DNA of 64,000 bases from Jacaranda mimosifolia (Eukaryota; Streptophyta; Magnoliopsida; Lamiales; Bignoniaceae): contig CM032125.1 of assembly GCA_018894105.1 (NCBI GenBank), positions 29,001,032 through 29,065,031 of the forward strand. The letters run 5' to 3'. Position numbers and translations under genes: made by a program. Below are positions 11,696 to 22,453 of the stretch, one piece after another; positions within the stretch are counted from its first letter, which is position 1, and the number at the start of each line of letters is the position of its first letter. Below the pieces are notes generated by a model. That model saw nothing but the letters and a program-made list of their open reading frames with translations, ran no database searches and was not told where the DNA came from.

Positions 11696-12339
11696 AATTA
11701 TTGTTTTTTTCATTTCCTTTAATTTTATTGATGAATCAATTTATATGTCCTCATGCTTATGTTTGGCTCTCTATTAATTAGCCAATATGTAAATTACTAT
11801 TTGATATTCTTTTGCAAGATATATTGACTGAAAGTAATTTAGAATGGTTAATCATTATAATCTAATTAAGAGATTTTATCCTAACAGTAGGAGTATATTA
11901 CCTAGCTGGGTAATTAGGCTCAAACAAATTGTGTGAGGGTTCTTTTCTACTTTTTACATAATTGTTTCAACATATTTTTCTACCAAACTTTAGTTTTCAT
12001 TATGAAGTGTTTCTTCAGGAAAAAAAAATTTGGTCATATTTAAAAAAATTAAAACTCCTCAAAGTAACTTGTTCGGCTGAACTTTTTATGCTAAATGATA
12101 AATATTTAATTCCAATATAGGACTTTGCAAATGTGATCCATTTTCATATGAGGCTTGTTTTTGTTTTGTTTGCTGAAGATGATGGACTTGAGCCTAGGGG
12201 GCATGTTGAAAGCCTTGGCTTATCACTGCAATATGGCAAGTTTTTGGTCGACTGAGGCCTGCTTGGTTTTCTTTTTCACTTGGCCTCTCTCCTCTTTTTT
12301 TTTTTTTTATTCGAACTGAAGGATTGTGGATTTTGTATG

Positions 12340-13215
12340 CTAGCCAACTAGGCTTCCATATGCATAGGAGGCCGCAGCTTGCGCTCGACGACCACGACAG
12401 GCTCAGTAGGGGCATAGTGAAGTGGACGTGTTGAGGGCTGAGGCTGAATCTGCTTAGTTGCGAATTGACTAGCTAACGAAGGAACTGGAAGAGTGGAACT
12501 TGCAACTTGAGGTTAAAGATGTAGAGTTAATGGCCACTGTGGCTGCGAGGAGTTCGACCGAGGAGCTACTGAACAAGGGTAGGGTGGAGGCGCAGACCTA
12601 TTACGATACTAGTCGAGCCCATGGATACAACAATGCCTTACACTTTGCTCGGGGTGAGCTCGGCATGATATTGGCTGCTGTTTGACGAGAGGCAGTACAA
12701 CAATTTATGCTGATCTCTATTTTTCAGGATGACAGCGTCGTTTTTTCCCTCGACGACACTAAGGATGCCTTTGATAAGGTCATCAACTAGTTGGAGTATC
12801 TTAGTCATTCCATTCGACCAAAGGATAGAGAGCGCCTGGACCTAATTCTTGACAAGCAACTCCATCCTTACGCCAATTCGGATGAGACCGTCCCTATCGA
12901 GGAGCTTGCTGTAGCACTAGTGCCCAGCTATCTGGCTAGGTGTGAGGCGGTGATCACCAAGTTCGATTTTGCCAATGACTTTGCTTTCAACATTAGGGAT
13001 GGCAAAATCAACATAGTTGACTTCTTCCCCGAGGGTGGGCACCCATTCCTGGTCAATAAGGCGGGTCCTTCTCAACCACCTCCTGCTGATGTGCCCGAGT
13101 AGGAAGTTCAAAGCCCTCATATGGTCGTCCCCATCCCTTCCAGCGATGAGATCGACCAGGCGATTGACGAGGGCGCGTTAGCTGCGTATGTTGAGAGTGC
13201 TCGGTCCAGCTAAAC
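12340..13215 (+). pseudogene. additional antisense ORF of Tat-type element, copy 2 (broken)
   Basis: This is the homologue of 300-1350. The frame 12500-12685 gives the coiled-coil-like and RSSTEELLNKGRVEAQTYYD part and RAHGYNNALHFARGELGMIL. The frame 12791-13102 gives SIRPKDRERLDLILDKQL, then FDFANDFAFNIRDGKINIV and a Pro-rich end. Stops fall at 12683-12685 and 12788-12790 (TAG where copy 1 has a sense codon) and at 13100. Because the two copies break at different sites, an intact ancestral protein of roughly 280-300 residues can be inferred. Function is unknown. Confidence 0.6.
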
Positions 13216-14250
13216 TTTCAACTCATTGTACTTTTGCATTTTTTATTTCGAGTTTGTAGTCTCCCTGCGAGGCGAGTGCTGTTAATGCTGCTCTCAGCTT
13301 TTGTAATCGAATATTGAAGTGCAATTGAGGGCATTTTCTTTTTAGCAATTTGTGTTCAACTTATTTTAATTTTAGCACTTGTCATTCTTGTCGAATGTTT
13401 AGCCTTAACAAGCAACAATATAAACAACTCGATCTGCGGTTAGAATTTGTTTTAAAGGATCCCTTAACAAAAGAACTAAGTTTAAAATAATCTGTGGAGA
13501 TTGGTTGACGTGAAAATAATAGAACTAGTCAGGATGCTATTTGCATCTTTGTCGTCAACTGCGAGGTCGATTGAGGTTATAATGCTATAATCGTGGCCTT
13601 TAATGTTATAATTATTTCCGACTAGGTGGTCGATCCTGTGTGCCTTAATTTAGGCTTGGAGCCAAAGCATGTTTTTTCATCTTTGGGATCGACTGCGTGG
13701 TCGACTCTAAATAAGTAGATCATTTTTAATTCTAGCTATAGTGCCTTACCACATAATTTGAAAGTGACATCGGGTATGGGGTCGACTAAGAATGATAAAC
13801 TCATTTATTGGTTTGTTTTGCAGTTTTGAAACCGACGTCGACTATGGGATTGACTTCGAACGATGAAGTCGTTCATTAATTCAGGCTAGAAGCCTTTATT
13901 TTATGGTTTGAGGGGTCGACTCTGAACGATGAAGTTGTTCGTTAATTTGGGCTAGAAGCCTTTGTCTTATGATTTTAAACCGACGTCGACTATGAGGTCG
14001 ACTCTGATTGATGAAGTCGTTTGTTAGTTCGAGATAGAAGCTTTTATTTTACGATTTGAAACTAACGTCGACTTAGGGTCGACTATGAATGATGAAGTCG
14101 TTCATTAATTCAGGTTAGAAACCTTTTTTTTGTGGTGTGAGCAGGTAGTTGTAGAAATGTTCGTAGTTTTATTGACCTGAAAAGATACTATAGTACAATG
14201 GAGACTTTGAGTCTCTTTAAACATAGAATTTCTTCAAGTTCATCGTGTTC
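13215..14250. other. 3' untranslated region of copy 2
   Basis: Non-coding region between the opposite-strand ORF and the integrase remnant. It is homologous to 1351-2384 and contains the ~80-bp tandem repeats. No gene is seen. Confidence 0.6.
13760..14135. repeat. ~80-bp tandem repeats in the 3' region of copy 2
   Basis: Four diverged cores of the same ~80-bp unit found at 1905-2190 (gatgaagtcgttcattaatt and variants, each followed by a GTCGACTATGG-type motif). The extra unit relative to copy 1 shows unit gain or loss since the copies separated. Confidence 0.75.
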
Positions 14251-14254
14251 CATG

Positions 14255-15010
14255 GTCGATGGTCCAGGTTGAGTTCTCTTTCTAAGGTTTTTCTAATTGG
14301 ATTAAAATGTATTACTCAAACAATATGTTGTATTAGTTCCGTTGGGATGACTGCCTCTGATTCGTAGACCAAACTATAGAGGCTATGACCTGTAGCTGTT
14401 CGGGGAGTTGTTATGTATGCCCATAGCATGCCAAGGAGGTCGTCTGCCTAACTTGCACAGTTCCTTCCAGTTGAGCCTTGAGGTGGTCAAGGATAGTTCT
14501 GTTCGTGACCTCTGTTTGGCTATTAGCTTGGGGGTTCCCCACTGAGGTGAAGTGCTGAGGAATCCCCATGTTCTCACACCAATTTCTCGTGCTTCTACTC
14601 TAGAATTGGGTTCCATTTTTTGATATTAAAACCTTAGGCAGATGATATTTTTCCATATGAAACTCTTAATGGCCGCATTGGTTATTTTACGACTGTCTCT
14701 GCTTTGACCCACTTTATAAAGTATTCGACTGCGATGATCATGAATTTTCTTTGGCCTCTTGTCTTTGGAAAAGAGCTTACTATGTCGATCCCTCATTAGT
14801 CGAATGGCTATGTGATTTAGACGTTTACTATCGACGTCGAGGGTTGGAAGGGAATGTTCGAGTGGAGCTGGCAGGACAGGCATTTTTTGGTGAAGTCGAT
14901 GGTATCTTTTAGTAAAGTCAACCAAAAATACCTATATTTGATGATTTTGGGTGCTGGGGACTGTCATCTATAATGATTGCCATAAATTCATGCAAGACGT
15001 CACTGGCCTA
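14255..15010 (-). pseudogene. integrase of copy 2, C-terminus deleted
   Basis: The reading at 14626-14925 covers KRYHRLHQKMPVLPAPLEHS and ITNAAIKSFIWKNII of the integrase core. The reading at 14383-14616 covers a frame-shifted NxxxEV-region equivalent. Relative to copy 1, the segment equal to 2310-2550 is missing, removing most of the C-terminal module (KVGDFVLEKVE). The join is at GTCGA (14255-14259), which occurs at both deletion edges in copy 1. Confidence 0.78.
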
Positions 15011-15249
15011 GGCTAGTGTCAAACACCTCAATGGTGGTCCTGATATTAACCTTCGGTACAGCTGACCGTGCTCGTCGAGGGAGAACTTGGTGGCTTTACT
15101 TTTCAGCCTACATACTTCACTCTTGTCCTTGGGGGCTATTCCTTCTCTCGAGTAAACTTTTATCGTGCTGTGCTGGAGGGAGGCGTTTCTTCGACTTGCC
15201 TTACCAAGTTCTGGTCGGGGCCACTTATAATGGACTTATTTGCGACTAG

Positions 15250-15760
15250 AAATATTATCATTCTATCTCTGGTGCCTTTGGTCGAGCTCGCAAATTTGGA
15301 TAGCGCATCGACTTGTTCATTCTATAATCGAGAGACCTGGCTAAGGGTGAATTTTTTGAACAACTGTTGCAGTTTTTCACCTTAGCTAGGTAGTTGCTCA
15401 TTGTAGACTCCTTAGCTTCAAAGTTCCCTTCGACTTGTTCTGCGGCTAGCTGGGAGTCAGTGATAAATGCCAACTGCTCGACGCCCTGGTCTGTTGCTAT
15501 CCTCACGCCGGTGAGGGGGGCCTCGTACTTTGCTTCGTTATTCATTACTGGGTAGTCGAGCTTGATTGCAAAATCATATTCCTCAATGAGCGGAGTACGT
15601 AGTAGGATGGCAATTCCTCTTTATGAGGAAGTTATCGATCCAACGACATGCAAAGTCCATACTAGAGAGTTGTTGTCGTGCTGATCAGGTAGGTCGCGTC
15701 TCTCGGCAACAAAATCAGCTACAACTTTGGCCTTTATAGTAATTCAGGGCTGCAGTGTGA
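15250..15760 (-). pseudogene. RNase H region of copy 2 (broken)
   Basis: The reading at 15258-15545 has NNEAKYEAPLTGVRIATDQG and FITDSQLAAEQVEGNFEAKE, the second and third acidic motifs of the RNase H. The first motif (DGS) lies near 15640 in another frame. The Asp in TDSQL is kept here, unlike in copy 1. Confidence 0.8.
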
Positions 15761-15939
15761 TGTCAAATTCATCCAGCTTAATTGCCCATTTCGTTAATCT
15801 TCCAGACATATCCAACTTTGATAGCACATGTTGTAATTATTGATTCGTCAAAACTATGATGGCGTGAGATGGGAAATAGGGCCTCAATTCTTTGGCTACA
15901 GTGACTAGGGCGAGGGTGAATTTCTCGATCTTAAGATAG

Positions 15940-17000
15940 TTATGTTCAGGGCCTTACAACGCTTTGCTGCTGTAGTAGACTGGTTGATGGGTGCTATCTT
16001 TGGGTAACACCAAGACCGAGCTGATTGAGGCCGACGAAACTGCTAAGTATAGGTGCAACACTTCTCCTAGTTCAAGTTTGGCCAACATAGGTACTGAGGA
16101 GAAGTAATATTTCAGCTTGAACAGGGCCTGGTTGCACTGCTCTGACCATTGAAAACATGACTTCTTTGCATTTCTCAAAATCTTGAAGAAAGGTAAACTC
16201 TTGTTGGCTAATCTGGTAATGAATCTTCCAAGTGCTATGATCCTTCCGACCAAGCGTTGCACATCTCTAGCCATTCGAGGGGGCGCAATGTCTAAAATGG
16301 CCTAAATTTTTTGTAGGTTTGCTTCGATACTTTGTTGGCTGACCATGTATCCCCAAAACTTGCCTCATCGTACCCCGAAGGTACACTTGTTAGGGTTGAG
16401 CTTCATTCCAAATGCTCTTAGTATTGAGAATGTGTGGTTGAGGTTGATTAGATGATCTTGTGCTTTTTTAGTTTTGACGATCATGTCGTCGACATAGACC
16501 TTTGTAGATTTTTCAATCTCATTCGTGAATATAAAGTTCATTAGCCTTTGATGAGTTGCACCTATATTTTTTACCCCGAAGGGCATGACCAGAAAACAGT
16601 AAATCTGGATGACAAAGGGCGTCTTGTCTCTGTTCTCAGGTGCCATAAAAATTTGATAACAACCTTGGAATGCATCTACGATACTTAATAATTCACAACC
16701 AGTAGTAGAATCAACTAGTAAATCTATATGAGGCAGAGGTAAAGATCTTTAGGGTAAGTTTTATTTAAATTAGTAAAGTCATTACACATGCACTATTTTC
16801 CCTCATTCTTAGGGACAATGACTACATTACAAAGCCAACTTAAGTATTTAATTTCTACAATGTATCCCGCCTCTAAGAGTTTGTTGACCTCTTCGTCGAT
16901 GATTTGGCATCTTTCAACATTGAAGGTCCTGGTCTTCTGCTTTACTGGCTTGTATGAGAGGTCCACATTCAAACGATAGACGATGACGCTAGGGTCGATT
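15940..17000 (-). pseudogene. reverse transcriptase of copy 2 (broken)
   Basis: The reading at 16365-16646 contains YCFLVMPFGVKNIGATHQRL, the palm motif KVYVDDMIVKTKKAQDHL with the two catalytic Asp, and MKLNPNKCTFGVR. The reading at 15954-16274 gives VQRLVGRIIALGRFITRLAN and the connection segment HLYLAVSSASISSVL. Stops lie between the two. This is the clearest RT of the pair and supports the Ty3/gypsy assignment. Confidence 0.87.
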
Positions 17001-17269
17001 CCCTAGAGGTCGAAGGCTTTCCATGCAAAAATATCTACATTTCTTCGGAGGAAATTGACCATGAGACACCCTATACTGCCCATGTCTGTTCTAATTCGAG
17101 TAGTCTTGTTGGGGTTGCCTGGCTCCAGTCTGATGGGTTTAAATTCCCCAACAGGCTCAACTCTAATCTCTTCAAGCTTGCTCTTTTTACTTTGCTATCT
17201 CTCATCGGGTTCAGCTACTAGGGCGTCCCCTGAGGGTTTTAGTTTTGGTTGATTCTTTAGCTGATTTGC

Positions 17270-17760
17270 TTCGACTAAAATTATGTAACAACGCCAAGCC
17301 TCCTTCATGTTACTCAACAGTTGGCCTATCCTCGTGGCGGTTGGAAATTTGACCTTCATGTGGTAGGTCGAGACAACGGCACGAAAATCGTTTAGTACTG
17401 GTTAGTCGATTATGGCTTTGTAAGCAAATGGTGCATCGACGACCAGGTGGTTAATCATGAGGGTTCTCTTTCGGGGAGCCTCCCCGAATGATGTGGATAG
17501 ACTGATGGACACCTCAGGGATGATTTTCAACCCTCTGAACCCGACCAACGGCCTGCGGACGGGCTCAAACTTCAGCTTGCCTAAGTTCATTTTCTGTAAG
17601 GTCGATAATAATTTGATATTTGCGGAACTGCCATTATCGACCAAGATTTTCCTGACCTCAAAATTCACAATTTCAACAAAAACTACCAAGGGGTAGTCCA
17701 GCTTATTATCGGCCCTACAATTTTTGATGTGGGAGAGGTCCGCATCGAAAAAGGAAATCA
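17270..17760 (-). pseudogene. aspartic protease region of copy 2 (broken)
   Basis: The reading at 17402-17689 has the active-site loop ILVDNGSSANIKLLSTLQ and continues to VVDAPFAYKAIID in one frame, about 95 residues. The next bases change the expected GRP into a stop. It lies between gag and RT, as expected. Confidence 0.82.
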
Positions 17761-17849
17761 GCTCTACGCTGGTCGATAACTGATAAATAGTTTCGATCGA
17801 AGAGGATTTTATCGATTCCAGCTTGCACTGGTGCTACCTCCTGGTTGAC

Positions 17850-19330
17850 TTGGAATTCCCTCTGGTCGGGCCTCTTGCAATGGTATCGATTACTCTTCTA
17901 ATGGGTGGGCGGTGATCATGGGTAGGCTTTTTTTCTTTATCATCTTTCCTGGGGCTAACCGACCATTCTCTGTAGAGAGTCTGTCGGTTATGCCTGCTTC
18001 TTGTCAAGCTTTCTCATCGAATTTTTTTTTTTAGATGGCCTTGTCAAATTAGCCTCTCGTTCTCATCATGGAGGTTGAAATAGTCCTCTATCTCATGGCC
18101 CTTTTGTTAATGGAAGTGGCTGCATTTTTTGGACCTCTTCATGGCCTCTGTTTCAATAAACTTTTTGGGCTTCTTGAAGAGGTTGTCATGTTGAATGGCA
18201 AACAATACCTCCTTTTTTGCGACATTCAGTAGAGTGTAGTCGTGGAATCGTTTGGTAGAAGATCGATGATCATCTTTGTGCTGGTGGCCATCTTTCTCTC
18301 TGTGCTTCTTCTTGTTAGCCTCAGGATTACCATACTTGAGCTTGTTCATGTCTTCTTGAGTCATATACCTCTCTGCGAGGTTAAGTAGTTCCCCCATTGA
18401 CTTGGGCCGCTCACGAACTAAAGCGTTGGCACATTCCTTGTGTCGAAGCCCCAAGAAGAGCACATTAATTAGAAATTCAATTTATATTGAACCTGGTGAA
18501 AAAATTGCAGAGGGACTCATCTTCATTCTATTTGACTGTGTGCAAGTGGGTGTGAGGAAGTTTCACTTTTCTCTGACTAGCAAATTAGTGTAAGAACTTG
18601 TCGCACAACTAGTTATATGAATAAATTGATGCCGGTTCAGGCTTCTCGAACCAGTCAAGCACGATGCCCGGTAGAGTGGTCACCAGTATTTTTGCAAGAG
18701 TGTACTCGATATATCCATGCAATTGCATCAAAATTTCAAACTGAAGGAGGTGCTCATTTGGATCTATTGAGCCGTCATAGCTGGGGAGTTTGGTCGGGAC
18801 TTTGGCGTCAATAGCGATGCACTCATCAATAATCTCTTGGATAAATGGTGACTCCCTCTCTCGACGAGAGTGGGGAGTGCCTTTATAATAGGGATTTCTG
18901 TCTGAGTTTCTCCTTGAGATTTCTTCAAGTCTCTGGTTTAATTATTACACTGGATGGGAGACCTCCTCCCACTTCTCTCGGTTAGCATGGGTCAAGTTTT
19001 TGTTTGTTTGGGGTCTTGTGCATTTGACCCTATCGCACTGCGGGGCTCGATGGGGTCAAACGCCATGGTCAACTGAGTTTGCAACTTCTTCCCGAGGGTG
19101 CTGCTAAGCTTCTTCTCTTGGAAAATGCCCAGGACTATCTTCCTGTTGAGTTCGCGGTCGCCTGGTTTCTGGGCAACCGTTCTCGTCTTTAGCAGGCCTT
19201 TCTTTGCCTTGAGTAGGATAGGGCGTAGCACTAGCGGCAGGCCCGGGCTGCGTGTTGTGTCGATTAAGGACAGTTGAGAGTTGAGCAGAAATTTGAGTAG
19301 ATATCTGCTCGCTTATCAACTACATCAGTT
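17850..19330 (-). pseudogene. gag of copy 2 (broken)
   Basis: The reading at 18107-18463 carries MLFLGLRHKECANALVRERP and SMGELLNLAERYMTQEDMNK with a Lys/His-rich tail. The reading at 19104-19319 carries the 5' part (MISEQISTQISAQLSTVLNR). The two are separated by stops. Confidence 0.76.
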
Positions 19331-19492
19331 GAGGCATGGTTAAGGTGACTATCTATTCTAGCTGAGTACTGGGTCCCACCAAATATGGTTCTTGCTGAGG
19401 TTGAGGAGGGGGAGTTGGTGATCTTCTGTTCTCTTTCTTCTTCGAAGTGGCTTGCCTAGTGTCAACAATTTTTTTTTGATTGCGAATTCAAG

Positions 19493-19511
19493 TTTCCCAT
19501 AGACAACGCCA
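19493..19511 (-). other. primer-binding site of copy 2
   Basis: On the element strand the site reads TGGCGTTGTCTATGGGAAA and begins two bases inside the LTR edge. It resembles the TGGCGCCGTCTGTGGGAA-type site of many plant Tat/Athila elements, with CpG-decay changes. This fixes the 5' LTR boundary at 19514. Confidence 0.72.
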
Positions 19512-20450
19512 AATGATGAGGGTGAAAATAGTATATGAGGGAAATGGGCCGAAGTTGAATGAAATCAACTAGAGGGTGGTCGATGAGGGTGCTTTTAGTA
19601 TTTCGGGATTGAGTCCTGCAATCAACAGCAAAAGTCAGGCTAGCCGAGTCACTATGACACTCAAGTTAGTATAGATCCACTAAAGAATTGAGTTGTAAAG
19701 TGAGGGTTTCAAGATAAAAATGGCATACCTTGCTGAGGGTTAGCAATAGGGTATTTATAGCCTTCTTAGGGGGTTGATATGACTTTGGTACCCTTATTGA
19801 GCAGAAAGGGCTTTTATCTTTATCTGAGGGCTTTGAAGTCTTCTTCTGCCTGTGTACTATTTCAGGTGGCGCAGCTCAGGGTATGCTGGTACGCTGGTGG
19901 CGCGCACTAGCTTGCATTGTTGAGGAAAGGCAATACTGTGGTGGCATGCGCCATTAATGCGAGGCCGGCTGCTTGGTGGAGCATTCAATGCGGCCGAGGG
20001 GTTGTCGTTTTGGTTCAACCTCCCTAGACAAGGCGAGTACCTCTGCGAGATACCTTCTCAGGATTTTGTCAACAAGGTGCAACCTAGTTGTGGTTAAACC
20101 TTCACGGTCGTATGAGGGCCTGAGTATCCTGGTTATGATCAACCATGATCTGGTTTAAACATATCATATCGGTACTCACTACGATGGGTAAAGCCCTTGA
20201 GGTCGAGTTCCGATCGATAGGTTGGGTCTATTGATAATTGGGCCGCTGGATACCATGTTGCTGCCATGGTTAAGTATTATTGGGTTGGGTCTGTTGGGCT
20301 AACCCATATCAAATAGTATATCTAATACAATAAAATGCTTCCCTTGAATAGTTAGATATATCAAATAACGTTTTAGCCATGTATACATCATGAAGGGTTA
20401 ATTTCACTGTCTCCTTTTTAGTTATATTTTTACCGTCACTTTGTTACTTT

Positions 20451-20905
20451 GGGCTTGTTTGGTTGCAAATTGAAGCATTTTGTTAAAATATTTTGGTAAA
20501 ATAGTTTTTGGGTAATGGGGTTGGGGAATATAATGGTTGTTTGTTTATATTTTAAATGGTAGATAGAGAATATTTTGGAAAAAAATTATTTGTTTATTTG
20601 TATATTGGGAGGAGACGAAATATCACATCAATAACTTTTTTGTACGGTTGGTGGACTGAAATAGATATTTTTAAAATTATATATATATTGAATGATTGAT
20701 AGTATGCATATATATTTATAATGTAAAGGGGACAATTTATAACAAGTAGCATAAAATTGGGGAATATATTGAGATGTGAATAATAAAATTATTTTGGAGA
20801 ATGAATTTTGTGTTTTGCGAATAGAGTTGGAAAATGTATATTATTTATTTATCTAAATTTTAAAAATTAAAAAATGTATAAAGAATTTACAACTAAACAA
20901 AGCCT
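20451..20905. mobile_element. MITE-like insertion type A in the third LTR
   Basis: Counterpart of 8757-9211 at the same LTR position, with the same inverted-repeat ends (gggcttgtttggttg at the start; aactaaacaaagcctc at the end). Confidence 0.5.
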
Positions 20906-21201
20906 CCCTTCATTCAAAATAAGAAAGTGGACACTCTTTCCCACAAAAAATATAATATATTTTAATTTTAATATTTTGAAAAAAAAAATTAAAGTTAGGA
21001 TATAATTTTGAAGTTTTACTTATAAGTAGACACAGTAAAAAGTACCAATCAATCAAGTTCGTGGTACACCGACAATTATCCAACTTCTCTCCAATCAGTG
21101 CGTTTACTATTTTTAGTCAAATCGAACAATCTTTTGAAGAAAAAAGTCACACCATTTGTTCCTATGCGAACGGAATTATTAAAAAATTGTTTTCCTCTCA
21201 A

Positions 21202-21466
21202 GGTTAGTTTGATTGTATTTTTAAATTATCACATAAATATTTATTATATGATAATTTATGTGATTTTTTTTATTATTATGATATAATTTAATTGGCATAA
21301 TAAATTAATTTATGGGGTGACAATTAACTTATTATGAAAATTACACATATAAATATGAGTTTTTGATGTTCGTACTAGTTTGAGTGTTTATTGTTACTTT
21401 AATTAAATGAATAATAAGGTGGAATAATAATACTATATCTCACTTTATCATCCTAATCAAAGTAGC
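21202..21466. mobile_element. MITE-like insertion type B, first copy in the third LTR
   Basis: Counterpart of 9502-9767, starting ggttagtttgattg and ending ctaatcaaagtagct. Confidence 0.5.
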
Positions 21467-22185
21467 TGTTTATATTATAAATACTTCTTAAATAATTAAT
21501 AGTTGTAATAATATTCCCAAAAATTGGAAAGAGAATATGCCTTTTTGTATATAAACTTGTTAATGTACAGCTTGGTAAAGTTGCCTAAATCCACACCCCA
21601 TCACATTTATTTATTTAATTTGAACATACTATTCAAGACTATAATTAAAAATAAGGCCTAAAAAATTATTCAACTCCAACCATTTTCCGTAGAGGGATGA
21701 GTCCTATTTAATTCGATTAGCGCAAATTAAATAGTTCTTTATATATTTAATTCTTATTTATAAAATTATCAGTTATAAGTTTTATTGTTACATTATTAAT
21801 TAAATAAAGAGATTTAAAATTATTTCAAATTTTTAAATAGTACTATGGGGTATTCTAACAAAATAAAAATAAAAATGGGATTATTATAAACTGGGTCAAA
21901 TACTTTTCTTACCTCTTTATCCAAAAAAAATGAAAATATTCGCAAATATCAAGTGTAGCTTTCCTCCCATTTTAATATATTAAGTGGATGTTCGGTTGCA
22001 TTTAATTTGCAACACCCATTTCTATTTTCACTTAAAATTCTATTCACTTAAAAATAAAAAATAAAAATCATCATTTTCCCCCTATTTTTACTTAGAATAT
22101 TTTTATTTTCATTTTCAAATTCTTTCTAAACCCACTCTATCATCCTATTATCACATCAATTAAATTCAAATTTGATTTAACATAG

Positions 22186-22453
22186 GGCTAGTTTGATTTG
22201 ATTTTTAAGTTATCTTATGATTATTCATCATGTAATAATTTGTATGATTTTTTATCATTGTAGTATAGTTTGGCTAGTATAATAAATATACTCATGTGGG
22301 GTAGCAAGTTAATTTATCTTGGAAATTGTATATTTAAACATGGGCTTTGGATATTCATATAGGTTTGAGTATTTATTGTCAGTCCAACTAAACGAATAAT
22401 AAGGTGAGATAAAAAAACAGTATCATACCTTATCATTCCAACCAAGCTAACCC
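22186..22453. mobile_element. MITE-like insertion type B, second copy in the third LTR
   Basis: Counterpart of 10487-10744. Its ends (ggctagtttgatttg and accaagctaaccc) are inverted repeats and match the family better at the right end than the central-LTR copy does. Confidence 0.5.

Larger units (their letters stand above)
1..12146 (-). mobile_element. Tat-clade Ty3/gypsy retrotransposon, copy 1
   Basis: This is a minus-strand LTR retrotransposon. Reading from high to low coordinates it has a 5' LTR (7814-12146), primer-binding site, gag, protease, RT, RNase H, integrase, a tandem-repeat region, an opposite-strand extra ORF and a 3' LTR cut by the window edge (1-253). The pol order PR-RT-RH-IN is that of Ty3/gypsy. 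The LTRs of about 4.3 kb and the additional antisense ORF before the 3' LTR fit the Tat lineage (Retand/Ogre). All coding parts hold stops and frameshifts, so it is not autonomous. Its 5' LTR also serves as the 3' LTR of copy 2. Confidence 0.88.
7814..12146 (-). repeat. central LTR shared by copies 1 and 2 (4,333 bp)
   Basis: The plus strand begins TGATGAGGGTGAAAATAG and ends ATCCATTTTCA, so it has TG...CA termini on both strands. It aligns along its length with 19514-23801. One edge abuts the primer-binding site of copy 1; the other abuts the 3' internal end of copy 2. It is therefore 5' LTR of one element and 3' LTR of the other. It contains three MITE-like insertions and long AT-rich tracts. 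No coding sequence is seen in it. Confidence 0.88.
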
